Shown: positions 36,180 through 46,369, numbered from the stretch's first letter. The stretch: 64,000 nucleotides of DNA from Phytopseudomonas seleniipraecipitans (GCF_900102335.1 NZ_FNBM01000009.1:62001-126000); one strand, 5' to 3'. Numbers and translations: made by a program. Notes: a model not told the origin generated them from the letters alone.

Positions 36180-36764
36180 ATGCCGATGTCTTCCTTGGTT
36201 CTCGCCTCCAGTTCACCCTACCGCCGTGAGCTGCTGAGCCGTTTGCGTCAGCCCTTCGAATGGGCCGCACCGAGCATCGATGAGGCGCGTCGCAAGGGCG
36301 AGTCCGCCGAGCATCTGGTACGCCGTCTGGCTCAGGAAAAGGCCCTGGCGCTGGCCGAGCGTTTCGGCGAACACCTGATCATCGGCTCCGACCAGGTTGC
36401 CGTGCTCGACGGCCAGGTACTCGGTAAACCTCACGATTATCGCCGTGCCCACGCACAACTCAGCGCAGCCAGCGGCAAGAGCGTCACCTTTCTAACCGGC
36501 CTGGCATTACTCGACAGCCGCGATGGCAGCTGTCAGGTCGACTGCATTCCTTATACGGTGCATTTTCGCGACCTGACCGCCGAGCAGATCGAGCGCTACC
36601 TGAAAGCCGAAGAGCCTTACGACTGTGCCGGCAGCTTCAAGGCAGAAGGACTGGGCATCAGCCTGTTTCGCAGCACCGAGGGTAGCGACGTCAACAGCCT
36701 GATCGGGCTGCCACTGATCCGCCTGGTGGAGATGCTCGACACCGCGGGCGTTCAGATACCGTGA
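36180..36764 (+). CDS. Maf-family nucleoside triphosphate pyrophosphatase (YceF type)
   Basis: House-cleaning pyrophosphatase of the YceF subgroup (7-methyl-GTP preferring in E. coli), 194 aa. Signature LVLASSSPYRRELLSRL, then the catalytic LIIGSDQVAVLDGQVLGKP and FLTGLALLDS. ATG 36180 or 36186 may be the start. Divergent from yceD as in other gammaproteobacteria. Its 3' end has a decayed copy about 240 bases further on. Confidence 0.93.
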   Translation: MPMSSLVLASSSPYRRELLSRLRQPFEWAAPSIDEARRKGESAEHLVRRLAQEKALALAERFGEHLIIGSDQVAVLDGQVLGKPHDYRRAHAQLSAASGKSVTFLTGLALLDSRDGSCQVDCIPYTVHFRDLTAEQIERYLKAEEPYDCAGSFKAEGLGISLFRSTEGSDVNSLIGLPLIRLVEMLDTAGVQIP

Positions 36765-37160
36765 TAACGTCATAGTCTGGCGTCCAGCGAAGCGATACCC
36801 GGAGAACAGCGGTGACCCGCGCCACGGTATTACCGCACTCAACGGCGGATTCCGAAACGGTGGCCGGGACCGCATCGTGCCATCCGGCACCTCGATACCG
36901 ATGCGGCTGGTGGGTGTCGATACGCCGTGAATCGCAGTTGTGTCCCGCCATCGCCCTGGCGGATCCGTCTGGCCAAGATGCTCGAGGGCGTTCAGGCACT
37001 CTGAATATCGTCATAGCCTAGCGTCCAGCGAAGCGATACCCAGGTGCGGCTGCGCTCAACCACGCGCTACGAAACGGTGGCCAGCAGCGCGGCTCAGCTG
37101 ATTAGACAACGGTGGCAGCTGACGGACGTCGATACGCAGGTGACCGCAATCCTTCTTGCA
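36717..37160. repeat. Imperfect tandem duplication of the maf 3' end and downstream sequence
   Basis: The maf tail and its downstream sequence (36717 onward) recur from 36961. Shared words are ATCCGYCTGG, AGATGCTCGA, GGCGTTCAG, then CGTCATAG and GCGTCCAGCGAAGCGATACCC (36781 and 37021). Further shared words are CGAAACGGTGGCC (36855 region and 37070 region), GTCGATACGC and ATCGCC-TGG-GGAT. The second copy is not open. No gene is present in 36765-37227. Confidence 0.8.
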
Positions 37161-37167
37161 TCGCCAT

Positions 37168-37193
37168 GGTGGATGAAAAGAACCTCATCCACC
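37168..37193. repeat. Intergenic palindrome downstream of recD
   Basis: GGTGGATGA (37168-37176) and TCATCCACC (37185-37193) form a perfect 9-bp inverted repeat with an 8-base loop, 35 bases past recD. No T run follows. It resembles dispersed intergenic palindromes of pseudomonads and may protect the recCBD mRNA end. Confidence 0.6.
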
Positions 37194-37227
37194 CTCTTGG
37201 ATCGACCACACATTCGACGCCGATGAG

Positions 37228-39252
37228 CTAAGTGCTCAAGCGCTCCCACAACCCGCTGCGGCGCTCAACGCGGCGCTGAATGGCGGTTTCGAATACGCCG
37301 GCGCGGCTTTCGATAAGGCTGAAGCAATCGCGGGCGCGGGTGATGCCGGTGTAGACCAGCTCCTTGGTCAGCACCGGGTTGATGTTGTCCGGCAGCACCA
37401 GGGCGCAATGGGCGAACTCCGAGCCCTGGGATTTGTGCACGGTCATGGCGAAGACGGTTTCCACGGCGCCAAGGCGGCTGGGCAGGATCGAGCGCAGACT
37501 GCCCGAACCGTCATTGCGCGGGAACACCACGCGTAGCGCCGAGCGCATGGGGCCGCCCGCCTCCAGCGCCGGCTCGGGCAAGCGCAGGGCAATGCCGATA
37601 TCGCCGTTCATCAAGCCCAGGCCATAGTCGTTACGCGTGACCAGCACCGGGCGGCCTTCGTACCAGCCATGCTCCTGTTCGATCAGCCCACGCTGCAGCA
37701 GCGCATGGGCGATGCGTCCGTTGAGCGCCTCGACACCCCAGGACCCCTTGCGTACGGCGCACAGCAGCTGAAACCGATCGAAAGCGGCCAGCACCCTGGC
37801 AGCCCAGGCATCCCAGCGCTCTTCACCGTCAGTCAGGCCAGGCCGCTGCTCACGGAGAACGCTCAGGTAGTCGGCATAGCCCACCGGGCGTTGCTCGCCG
37901 CCGGGCAAACCATCAAGCAGCAGGCGCTCGAAGGCGCGGTCCTGCTCACCTGCCAGTCGCAACTGGTGCAGATCCGCGCCACCGGCAGCCAACACCTCAC
38001 GTGCTTCCATCGCCGCGCCGCGATTCACCGCGACGGCCAGACGGCCGATACCGGAGCCCCCGGCGAAGCGCCGGGAATGGCGGAGCATGACGATGTGCTG
38101 CGACAGCGCGCGCTCACCCACCTGCAACTGTGTGGCGTCGATCCGCTCGCCCGTCTGCCGTGCCAGCCACTCGCGGGTGGCCTGGCTGTAACCGCCGGCC
38201 TCAGCATCGCGGCATAGATCGCCCAGCACCGCACCGGCCTCCACCGAGGCCAGCTGGTCTTTGTCACCGAGCAGAATAAGCCGCGCATGCATCGGCAGCG
38301 CGTCGAGCAGGTTGGCCATCATTTCCAGGTCGATCATCGAGGCTTCATCGACCACCAGCACATCCAGCGGCAACGGGGTGGCGGCGTGATGACGAAAATG
38401 GCGACTGTCCGGCCGGCTGCCGAGCAGACGGTGCAAGGTGGTGACCGTTTTGGGAATTTGCTCACGCACCGCCTCGCTGACCGGCAGCGTTGCCACCTGC
38501 GCACCGATGGACTCGGTCAGCCGCGCTGCCGCCTTGCCGGTGGGTGCCGCCAGGCTCAGGCGCAACGGTGCACCCTGATCCAGCGCGGCCGCCTGCAGCA
38601 GCGCCAGCAGGCGTACCACGGTGGTGGTCTTGCCCGTGCCGGGGCCACCGGTGATCAGCGTGAAGCGCCCCCGTGCCGCCAGGGCGCAGGCCAGTTTCTG
38701 CCAGTCGGTGAGGCGTTGACCGCCCAGTTCCAGCGGCTCGGGAAACAGCACCGCCAGGCGCTGAGCGAGATCGGCCGGTGCATCCGCCGGGGCCTGCAAG
38801 CGCTCGCCAATGTCCCCGGCGACGCTGCGCTCGTACTCCCAGTAGCGGCGCAGATACAGACAGGTACCGCGCAGCACCAGCGGCGCGACCTCATCCTCGG
38901 CATCGTGCAGCAGCGCGCTGTTCGCGCAGGCCGCCAGCCAGGCATCGGTGCTCAGACCAGCCAGTACCTCGGAGGGCAGCAGGCTGACGCCTTCGGCGCC
39001 CTCGCCTTCCGGCGGCAGCGACAGCGCCGAATCCGGATCGGCCAGGGTGGTCTGCAGATCGAGGCACACATGCCCCTGGCCCAGTTGATGGCTGGCCAGC
39101 GCAGCTGCCAGCAACAGCAGGGGTGATGCTTCGGGGTCGAGCTCAGCGAAGAAATGCGCCAGAGTACGGTCCAGCTCGCGCAGCCAGCCGCGCTCGCTCC
39201 AGGCTGCCAGCAGTTCAAACAGGCCTTCACGGGTGTCGAACATCGGCGTCAT
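37228..39252 (-). CDS. recD: RecBCD helicase-nuclease, RecD subunit
   Basis: The 674-aa 5'-3' superfamily 1 helicase of RecBCD. P-loop LITGGPGTGKTTTVV near residues 193-207, Walker B VLVVDEASMIDLEMM, LLGDKDQLASVEAG, and C-terminal TVHKSQGSEFAHCAL and ELVYTGITRAR. Start overlaps the recB stop (ATGA, 39249-39252). With recB and recC it forms one minus-strand operon for double-strand break repair and foreign DNA degradation. Confidence 0.95.
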   Translation of the reverse strand: MTPMFDTREGLFELLAAWSERGWLRELDRTLAHFFAELDPEASPLLLLAAALASHQLGQGHVCLDLQTTLADPDSALSLPPEGEGAEGVSLLPSEVLAGLSTDAWLAACANSALLHDAEDEVAPLVLRGTCLYLRRYWEYERSVAGDIGERLQAPADAPADLAQRLAVLFPEPLELGGQRLTDWQKLACALAARGRFTLITGGPGTGKTTTVVRLLALLQAAALDQGAPLRLSLAAPTGKAAARLTESIGAQVATLPVSEAVREQIPKTVTTLHRLLGSRPDSRHFRHHAATPLPLDVLVVDEASMIDLEMMANLLDALPMHARLILLGDKDQLASVEAGAVLGDLCRDAEAGGYSQATREWLARQTGERIDATQLQVGERALSQHIVMLRHSRRFAGGSGIGRLAVAVNRGAAMEAREVLAAGGADLHQLRLAGEQDRAFERLLLDGLPGGEQRPVGYADYLSVLREQRPGLTDGEERWDAWAARVLAAFDRFQLLCAVRKGSWGVEALNGRIAHALLQRGLIEQEHGWYEGRPVLVTRNDYGLGLMNGDIGIALRLPEPALEAGGPMRSALRVVFPRNDGSGSLRSILPSRLGAVETVFAMTVHKSQGSEFAHCALVLPDNINPVLTKELVYTGITRARDCFSLIESRAGVFETAIQRRVERRSGLWERLST

Positions 39253-42200
39253 ACCAGGTCCTCCATGGGCTCGCCGAGAAACAGCGCGTCCAGCTTTTCG
39301 ATCAATCCGCGGTCCGGCCGCGCCAGATACTGCCCGGCCCCCGGTGCGCGCAGGAACAGGTACAGCGCGCCGCCCAGGTGCGTGTCGTAGTCGTAATCGA
39401 CCAGGCGCAGCCGCAAGTGGCGATGCAGAGCCAGCACATAGAGCACGTACTGCAAGTCATAGCGGTGGCTGGCTACGGCGGCGCTCATGGCCTCCGCGGT
39501 GTAGGCCTGCTCATCAGCACCCAGCCAGTTGGACTTGTAGTCGACCACGTAGTAACGGCCCTCATGCTCGAACACCAAGTCGATAAAGCCCTTGAACATG
39601 CCATTCAGGGTATCCGGGCTCAGCTGCGGGCGCGCCACGCCGGGCATTTCAGAGCGTTGCACCAGCGCATCCAGACGCAGCACATCGACCCGCCGGGCCT
39701 CGAACCAGAACTCCAGTTCCGCCTGATACTCGCCCAGGGTCGCCAGGCTCACCGACTGGCCATTGCCGAGCGCCATGGGCTGCACCAGCAGGCCCTGCAG
39801 CCACAGCCATAGCGGCTCGATCCAGGTTTCCAGGCCACGCCGCTGGCAGCGCCGCGCCAGGTGTTCGCGCAACACATCCGGCGCCGCCGCCATGGCCGCG
39901 AAGCCTTCTGCCGCAGCGATTTCCAGCAGGCCATGGAGGAAGGTGCCGGGATTCGGCCCGCGCGGAAAGCGGTGCAGGCCCTGGGCGGAGACCGGAATTT
40001 GCTCCAGCGCCAGTGCCGGGTTCTCGTCATCACCGGCGATCTGTACGGTCGAGCTGTCAGGGGACACGTCTTCGTGGCGATCTACCGGGTGGCGATCTAC
40101 CGGGTGGCGATCCACCGGGTGGCGCCCCACCACGCTCGCTTCGCCTTCTTGCATGCGCAAGGCGCTGTAGGAGGCGATCCACCAATGCTCGGCAGCACGG
40201 CGCAGCGGCGTGCGCCACTGCGGCTCGAACGCGTCGGCCTCCTGCGCGCGGTACTGCTGCTCGCTGGCCGCCGGAGCGGGCAGCGCCACGCAACGGGGCG
40301 GATCGGCCAGCGGAGTCAGCCAGTCGATCAACTGCGCGCTTTGCGCCAGAGGCAACCCGCCGCCGAGCAGGTAACCGAGAGCGCACTGGTGCAGCCGCGA
40401 GGTCTTGCCGGTGCCGATCTTAAGGTCTGCGATGCCCAGCCAGCAGGCGTGCTGGGCGCGGGTCAGCGCCACGTAGAGCAGACGCAGGTCTTCACCGAGG
40501 CGCTCCTGCTCGGCCTGTGCCAGGCTCGCCTCGTCGGGTTTGAGCAGCAGCCGGCGGCGTTCGCCGTCGTGCACCTGCACCGGTTTCTTGTCGTCCAGCG
40601 GGCGGAAGGAACAGATGAAGGGCAGAAACACCAGCGGGTATTCCAGGCCCTTGGATTTGTGGATAGTCACCACGCGCACCAGGGCATCATCGCTTTCCAG
40701 GCGCAGCACCTGCTCCTCGGCAGCCTGACCGCGCCCAGCCAGGGATTCGCCAAGGTGGCGGATCAGCGCCAACTCACCGTCCAGTTCAGCGGCAGCGAGT
40801 TGCAGCAGCTCGGCCAGGTGCAGCAGGTTGGTCAGCACCCGTTCGCCGTCCGGGCGGCTCATCAACCGCTGTGGCAGGCCGAAATCCTGCAGCAGCTGAC
40901 GCAGCATCGGCAGCACACCCTGGCGCTGCCAGCGCTGACGATAGCCACGGAACTGCATGACCCGCGCCTCCCAGAAGCGCTCGTCGAGGTTCAGTCGCTC
41001 CAGCTCGGTCAGGCTCAGGCCCAGGGTCGAGCTGGCCAGCGCCGCGCGCAGCGGGCGGTCCTGATCAGGTTCGGCGCAGGCGCGCAACCACAGCAGCAGG
41101 TCATGGGCTTCCACGGTGTCGAACACCGAATCCTTGTCCGACAGGTACACGCTGCGTACGCCACGCGCCGCCAGCTCGCCACGGATCGCCTGAGCTTCCT
41201 TGAAGTCGCGCACCAGCACGGCGATATCGCTGGGCCGCAGAGCCGTGAGCGTATCGCCCTTGAGGAATCCGGCGCGTTGCTGCTGGCCAAGCACCAGCAG
41301 GCGGACGATCTCTGCCGCGGCGCTACCGGCTAGGGCGTCCAGGTAACGCCCCTTGGCGACCGCCTCGTCGCTGTGCAGATGCCACAGGTTCAACGCTGGC
41401 TGCGCCTCGCCCTCAACCGTCCAGACTTCCTTGCGCCCTTGAGCGCCGACCGCAATGAACGGTAGATCGTCGCGCAGCAGAAAGGCACCCTGCCCGTCCT
41501 CGCGGGACTCGGCCAGTTGGAACAACCCGTTGACCGCCTCAACCATGGGCTCGCTGGAGCGGAAGTTGGTGTCCAGGTTGTAATGCCGCCCGGCGGTGGC
41601 GCGGCGTGCCCGCAGGTAGGTGTGGATGTCCGCGCCGCGGAAGGAATAGATGGCCTGTTTGGGGTCGCCAATCATAAACAGCCCGCAGTCGTCGCGATTC
41701 GCCGCCACCTGATACAGGGTGTCGAAGATGCGGTACTGCAGCGGATCGGTGTCCTGAAATTCGTCGATCAACGCCACCGGGAACTGCTGACGAATCACCT
41801 CGGCCAGACGTGGGCCGCTGTCGCTCTGCAGGGCGTCGTCCAGGCGGGTGAGCATGTCGTCGAAGCCCATTTCGGCGCGTTGGCGCTTCTCGCGGTCGAA
41901 GCGCTGGCGAATCCACGCGGCGGCGTGGCGCAATGCGGCATCGCCAGGCGTGGGCAGGCCTTCAAGCTCGGCTTTGAGCGTGGCCATGGCATCCAGCGCC
42001 GGATGCGCGGGTGGTGCCCCGACCTTCCAGGCCTCGGCCAGGCCGTCCGGGGTCAGCCGCGTGAAGCCAGTGCCGATGTCCAGTATTTCGTCATCGCCGA
42101 GTGCCCAGGCACGCAGCTTGTCGAACCAGGGTGTGTAGAAGCGCGTCTGCAGCTTGCGGGCATCGACCTGCTTGGCACCGGCCGCCTGATCGAGCACACC

Positions 42201-42929
42201 CTGCAACGCGTCGGCCCAAACCGCCCAGGGTTGCTTGAGGGCGGTCAACGCGCTCCGACGTGCCTGCAGGGTATCGTCCAGCAAATTACCGAGCGTCAGG
42301 GCGGCGCCATCGTCGTTCTCGCCGAGCAGCGGGCGGATGCGCAGCCCCAGTTCGTCCGGTGCACGCCAATGCTCCGCCACCCACTCAAGGGCCGGCCCTT
42401 GCAGCGGATAGCAATGCTGACGCCAGTAGTCGCGCACCACTTCGGCAAGCAGCTCGCTGTGGTCGGTTTCCAGGGTCTGGCTGAACAGGCTGCCGCTGTC
42501 GAAGGCATGCTCGCGCAGCATGCGTTGGCACCAGCCGTGAATGGTCGACACCGCCGCCTCGTCCATCCATTGCGCGGCCAGCTCCAGGCGCCGGGCGCAC
42601 TCCGGCCATTCGGCGGCGGCGAAGTCGGTCTTCAGGGTCGCCAGCAAGGCATCACCCTCGGCATCACCACGAAACACCGTGGCGGCTTCCACCAGACGCG
42701 CACGGATGCGATCACGCAACTCGCGGGTGGCGGCATCGGTGAAGGTCACCACCAGAATCTGCGGCGGCAGCAACGGCTCGCGGAACGCCGCCTCGCCGCC
42801 ATGACGGAGGATCAGGCGCAGGTACAGCGCAGAGATGGTGTAGGTCTTGCCGGTACCGGCGCTGGCCTCGATCAGACGGCTGCCGTGCAACGGGAAACGC
42901 AGTGCCAGAGGGCGTGATGGCTGGCTCAT
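39249..42929 (-). CDS. recB: RecBCD helicase-nuclease, RecB subunit
   Basis: The 1226-aa 3'-5' helicase plus nuclease. UvrD-type motif I IEASAGTGKTYTISALYLRL near residues 17-36, motif II VALIDEFQDTDPLQYRIF, RVVTIHKSKGLEYPLVFLPF and LYVALTRAQHACWL. The C-terminal nuclease has FKGFIDLVFEHEGRYYVVDY with catalytic Asp and Lys near 1130 and 1132. The linker before the nuclease carries a RHPVD pentapeptide repeat. Start overlaps recC by 4 bases (42926-42929). Confidence 0.96.
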   Translation of the reverse strand: MSQPSRPLALRFPLHGSRLIEASAGTGKTYTISALYLRLILRHGGEAAFREPLLPPQILVVTFTDAATRELRDRIRARLVEAATVFRGDAEGDALLATLKTDFAAAEWPECARRLELAAQWMDEAAVSTIHGWCQRMLREHAFDSGSLFSQTLETDHSELLAEVVRDYWRQHCYPLQGPALEWVAEHWRAPDELGLRIRPLLGENDDGAALTLGNLLDDTLQARRSALTALKQPWAVWADALQGVLDQAAGAKQVDARKLQTRFYTPWFDKLRAWALGDDEILDIGTGFTRLTPDGLAEAWKVGAPPAHPALDAMATLKAELEGLPTPGDAALRHAAAWIRQRFDREKRQRAEMGFDDMLTRLDDALQSDSGPRLAEVIRQQFPVALIDEFQDTDPLQYRIFDTLYQVAANRDDCGLFMIGDPKQAIYSFRGADIHTYLRARRATAGRHYNLDTNFRSSEPMVEAVNGLFQLAESREDGQGAFLLRDDLPFIAVGAQGRKEVWTVEGEAQPALNLWHLHSDEAVAKGRYLDALAGSAAAEIVRLLVLGQQQRAGFLKGDTLTALRPSDIAVLVRDFKEAQAIRGELAARGVRSVYLSDKDSVFDTVEAHDLLLWLRACAEPDQDRPLRAALASSTLGLSLTELERLNLDERFWEARVMQFRGYRQRWQRQGVLPMLRQLLQDFGLPQRLMSRPDGERVLTNLLHLAELLQLAAAELDGELALIRHLGESLAGRGQAAEEQVLRLESDDALVRVVTIHKSKGLEYPLVFLPFICSFRPLDDKKPVQVHDGERRRLLLKPDEASLAQAEQERLGEDLRLLYVALTRAQHACWLGIADLKIGTGKTSRLHQCALGYLLGGGLPLAQSAQLIDWLTPLADPPRCVALPAPAASEQQYRAQEADAFEPQWRTPLRRAAEHWWIASYSALRMQEGEASVVGRHPVDRHPVDRHPVDRHEDVSPDSSTVQIAGDDENPALALEQIPVSAQGLHRFPRGPNPGTFLHGLLEIAAAEGFAAMAAAPDVLREHLARRCQRRGLETWIEPLWLWLQGLLVQPMALGNGQSVSLATLGEYQAELEFWFEARRVDVLRLDALVQRSEMPGVARPQLSPDTLNGMFKGFIDLVFEHEGRYYVVDYKSNWLGADEQAYTAEAMSAAVASHRYDLQYVLYVLALHRHLRLRLVDYDYDTHLGGALYLFLRAPGAGQYLARPDRGLIEKLDALFLGEPMEDLV
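40074..40118. repeat. 15-bp tandem repeat in recB
   Basis: Three consecutive copies of GTGGCGATCTACCGG (the third with one change), plus a partial fourth, encode three RHPVD units at about RecB residues 938-952, between the helicase and nuclease domains. Being a multiple of 3, copy change keeps the frame. Confidence 0.93.
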
Positions 42930-45900
42930 GGCTGATCATCCTTGAGTTCGGCGATATCTGCATCGAGCAATGATTTGTAGAGCACGGCGCTCCAGTGCGG
43001 GAACTGGCCATCGCCGAGCAGTGTGTCGAAGTCCGGGTACTGGCGAGCCAGGCTGGCGCTCTGCTGCACTTCGCCGGTAACCAGGTGGCCGCCCTCATAG
43101 GTCTTGCGTGCGGCCTCCTCGGCCTTGTCCGCATCCTTCTCGACGGCAGCGGACCAGGCCGCGGCGGTATTGATCGCCACCGGCAGCGGCGCCTGCATGC
43201 CAGCGGCATAAGCTTCCAGCCAGTGGCGCAGGATGTGCTCGCCGTCGGCCTGGGTCAGTGGCTCGAAGGCCAGGCGCACGTCCTCGGCGACCAGCAGCGT
43301 GGTCAGCGGATGCCCGCAGGCGGCGGCCACTACATGGCTGACCCAGGGCCTGAGCAGGCGGTGCCATTTGTACGAACGGTCCTTGCGTTTCAGGCCACCG
43401 GCTTGCAATTCCAGGCGCGCCAGGGCGTCACCGGCGCTGCGCAGTTCGCCGAGCCAGTCGTCCAACTCCAGGCCGGCGTGGGCGAAGCTCAGGCGAATCG
43501 GCGACGGCAGGCGATTGGGCCAGCGCGCCAGCAGCGCTTCATAGCTGCGCAGTTGTTCCGGCAACGGCTCAAGCAGTTGCGCGCGCAGGCGATCACCGAA
43601 GCCCGCCACCGGTAGCAGACCACTGCGCTGGATGCGCCGTGCAGCCCGTTCCAGCGCGGCGTCGACGCCCTGCTGATCTTGCAGCGCCAGGGCGGCGGCC
43701 TGCAGCAACGCCTGCTGAATCTGATGACGCTGCAATCCGTCGAGGGCGAAGGGCTCGGTGTCCAGTTCGGCCTGCTCGGCTTCGTCCAGGTGCACCTTGA
43801 GGCGCACGGTGAAGAAGTGCTTCACCGGGTCACGCAGAAAGCGCTGCAGCTTTTCCAGATTGAGCGCGGCATCGGCCAGGTAGGTCCCCAGTGGCTGTTC
43901 AAGCGGCTGGGCCACGAGGGCGCGGTGCGAGGCGGCCCACTCGTGCACATAGCTGAACAACGGCCCGTCGCCGGCAAAGTAGCGGCGGCTGAAGGGTTGT
44001 AACGGGTGTTCGATGGTCAGCGCGTGGAGCAGATCGACGCCATCCGTCAGACGCCAGGCGCTGGCCAAGTGGTCACGCAACTGGCCGACCAGCACCGACG
44101 GCGGTCGCTCGGTGTTGTCACGAATGCTGCGCCCGACCCAGCTGATGTACAGGCGCTCGCGCACCGCCAGCAGTGCTTCGAGCAGCAGGTAGCGATCGTC
44201 TTCACGGCGGGAACGGTCGCCGGGGCGGTAGTCGCCACCCATCAGGTCGAAATCAAGTGGCGCCTGGCTGCGCGGGTAATCGCCGTCGTTCATGCCCAGC
44301 AGGCACAAGTGACGAAACGGGATAGCACGCATCGGCATCAGCGTGCACACGTTCACGGCGCCCGCCAGGAAGCGCTGACTGAGGCCGCCTTGGTCCAGCC
44401 CGCCCAGCCAGGCCTCACGCACCACGGCCAACGGCAGGGCTTCTTCAAGCGTTGCCGCGTCACAGAGTTCCAGCCAGCTTTCCAGCGCATCCTGGGCCTG
44501 GTTGCGCAGCACCTCGTCGCGCTCATCCTGAGGCAGCAGGAAATCGTCGAGCAGCGCCCGCAAGCGCTCGCCCCAGGCGACCGGCTGCAGCGTTTCGGCA
44601 AGGCTGTCGCAGTGAATTTCCAGCGCGTCCAGCAGGCGCGTCAGCGGGCCGATCAGTGCGGCATCCAGGCCGCCGATCTCGTCATAGGGCTCGATGCCCG
44701 CGCGCGCGCCGGCGCCACCCACGGCGTAACCCAGCAGCATGCGCCGCAGGCCGAAGCGCCAGCTGTTCTGCTCCAGCCCGGCACCCAGGCCAAGGTTCTC
44801 ACGCTGGCCAGCATCCAGCCCCCAACGCACACCGGCGCCTTCCAGCCAGCGGCGCAGCAGCGGCAACTGTTCTTCGCCAATGGCGAAACGCGCGCGTACG
44901 GCGGCCACGTCCAGCAGGTCGAGAATCTCGCTGACGCTGAAGCGGCTGTCCGGCAGGCGCAACAGGTGCTCCAGGGCAATCACCAGCGGCTCCTTGCCGC
45001 GTAGGCCCTGGTCCGCCAGGGTGAAGGGAATGAAGCGTGGGTCATCACTGGCGAACTGGCCGAACACCGCGCGGATGTGCGCCGCGTAGGTATTAACGTC
45101 CGGCACCATGACGATAACGTCGCGCGGGCGCAGCGTCGGGTCTTCGCTGAACGCCGCCAGCAGACGATCATGCAGCACCTCGACCTCACGCTGGGCACTG
45201 TGGGCGACGTGAAAGCGCAGCGAATGATCCTGCTGCGGGTCGACCGCTGGCCAGTGCGTGCGGCTTTCCTCCACTGGGCGCAGATCAAGGATGTCGTTCT
45301 GCAGTTGGCCGAGCAGTGACCCCTCGTTCATCGTGCTGAACAGGTCGATGCGCTCGAACTGCTCGCGGTAACGCTGCGGCTCGTCGTACTGATCCAGCAG
45401 GTTGATGTAGTCCCGGCCCTGCTTGCCCCAGGAAGCCAGCAGCGGTTGGCCATGCTGGTGCAGTTCCACCGCGTCGAACAATCCCAGCTGACCGACCTGA
45501 CCGGCCTGGCCGCCAGCCTTGCGCTTCTGCCGGCGGTATTCGTGGCGCAGCAGATCCTTGTCTTCGACAATATCGCCCCAGTGATGCTGCGACGGGTTAT
45601 GCACGTAGAGCATCACCTGGCTGAAGCGTGCCATGGCGGCCAGCGCCTCGAGCATCTGCGCCGGCAACGAGGAAATGCCGAATACCGTGACCCGACGCGG
45701 CAGGCCATGGGGGGGCGCTTCCAGTTCGGCCAGCTTGGCGACGAAACGCGGGTGCACGCCGGCACGGCTTTGCGACAGGTGCTCCTCGCCAACATCGGCC
45801 AGCAAGGTGCGCCACAGCAGCGGCTGCCAGAGCGCCGTGTCATCGAGCGGCTTCAAGCCGCCACGGGCACTGCGCAACTGATCGAGGCCCGCGGCCCAGT

Positions 45901-46369
45901 CCGCCAGCCAGTCGGCGCGGTACACCTGGTACTGGTCGAACAGGTCAGCCAAACGCTCGGCCAATTGATGGCGCTTACGCAGGTCGGCATCGTCCGCCAG
46001 AAAGCGCCGCAACGGTGCAAAGCACGGTTCGCTCAACAGGCTCGGGAGTAAGCGCATCAGTCGCCACGTCAGCGGCGCCTTGTCCAGCGGCGACTGCTGA
46101 GGAATCGCCTCGCTGCCCAGCACGCTGCGGTAGGCCTGCCAGAGAAAGCGTGCCGGCAGGCTCACATCCACCGCCGCCGCAATGCCGCAGCCCTCCTGTT
46201 CGGCCAACGCCAGTTTCAGCCATTGAGCGATGCCGTTGCTCTGTACCAGCAGCACCTCGTTTTCCAGCGGCCGCAACGGGTACCGGCGCATCCACTCCAC
46301 CGCCAGGGCGCGCAGCTCCTCAAGACGGTTGCCATGAATCACGATCAGACCGGGGTTCAGCGCCGACAT
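42926..46369 (-). CDS. recC: RecBCD enzyme, RecC subunit
   Basis: The 1147-aa Chi-scanning subunit, structurally an inactivated helicase/nuclease. Recognised by GLIVIHGNRLEELRALAVEW and RPLENEVLLVQSNGIAQWLK at the N-terminus, DVIVMVPDVNTYAAHIRAVF, and LCLLGMNDGDYPRSQAPLDF. The ATG at 46369 fits the family; the open frame upstream is not coding. First gene of the operon; upstream 285 bases to the next gene show nothing clear. Confidence 0.95.
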   Translation of the reverse strand: MSALNPGLIVIHGNRLEELRALAVEWMRRYPLRPLENEVLLVQSNGIAQWLKLALAEQEGCGIAAAVDVSLPARFLWQAYRSVLGSEAIPQQSPLDKAPLTWRLMRLLPSLLSEPCFAPLRRFLADDADLRKRHQLAERLADLFDQYQVYRADWLADWAAGLDQLRSARGGLKPLDDTALWQPLLWRTLLADVGEEHLSQSRAGVHPRFVAKLAELEAPPHGLPRRVTVFGISSLPAQMLEALAAMARFSQVMLYVHNPSQHHWGDIVEDKDLLRHEYRRQKRKAGGQAGQVGQLGLFDAVELHQHGQPLLASWGKQGRDYINLLDQYDEPQRYREQFERIDLFSTMNEGSLLGQLQNDILDLRPVEESRTHWPAVDPQQDHSLRFHVAHSAQREVEVLHDRLLAAFSEDPTLRPRDVIVMVPDVNTYAAHIRAVFGQFASDDPRFIPFTLADQGLRGKEPLVIALEHLLRLPDSRFSVSEILDLLDVAAVRARFAIGEEQLPLLRRWLEGAGVRWGLDAGQRENLGLGAGLEQNSWRFGLRRMLLGYAVGGAGARAGIEPYDEIGGLDAALIGPLTRLLDALEIHCDSLAETLQPVAWGERLRALLDDFLLPQDERDEVLRNQAQDALESWLELCDAATLEEALPLAVVREAWLGGLDQGGLSQRFLAGAVNVCTLMPMRAIPFRHLCLLGMNDGDYPRSQAPLDFDLMGGDYRPGDRSRREDDRYLLLEALLAVRERLYISWVGRSIRDNTERPPSVLVGQLRDHLASAWRLTDGVDLLHALTIEHPLQPFSRRYFAGDGPLFSYVHEWAASHRALVAQPLEQPLGTYLADAALNLEKLQRFLRDPVKHFFTVRLKVHLDEAEQAELDTEPFALDGLQRHQIQQALLQAAALALQDQQGVDAALERAARRIQRSGLLPVAGFGDRLRAQLLEPLPEQLRSYEALLARWPNRLPSPIRLSFAHAGLELDDWLGELRSAGDALARLELQAGGLKRKDRSYKWHRLLRPWVSHVVAAACGHPLTTLLVAEDVRLAFEPLTQADGEHILRHWLEAYAAGMQAPLPVAINTAAAWSAAVEKDADKAEEAARKTYEGGHLVTGEVQQSASLARQYPDFDTLLGDGQFPHWSAVLYKSLLDADIAELKDDQP

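Noticed and set aside
40074..40118. Short regular repeats that could suggest a CRISPR array
   Set aside because: The units are contiguous without spacers and in frame within recB.
39861..42917. Plus-strand open frames of 490 and 466 codons
   Set aside because: Both are antisense to recB, which is complete with helicase and nuclease motifs.
44006..45004. Plus-strand open frame of 332 codons
   Set aside because: Antisense to recC; Gln/Arg/Ala-rich composition without any motif.
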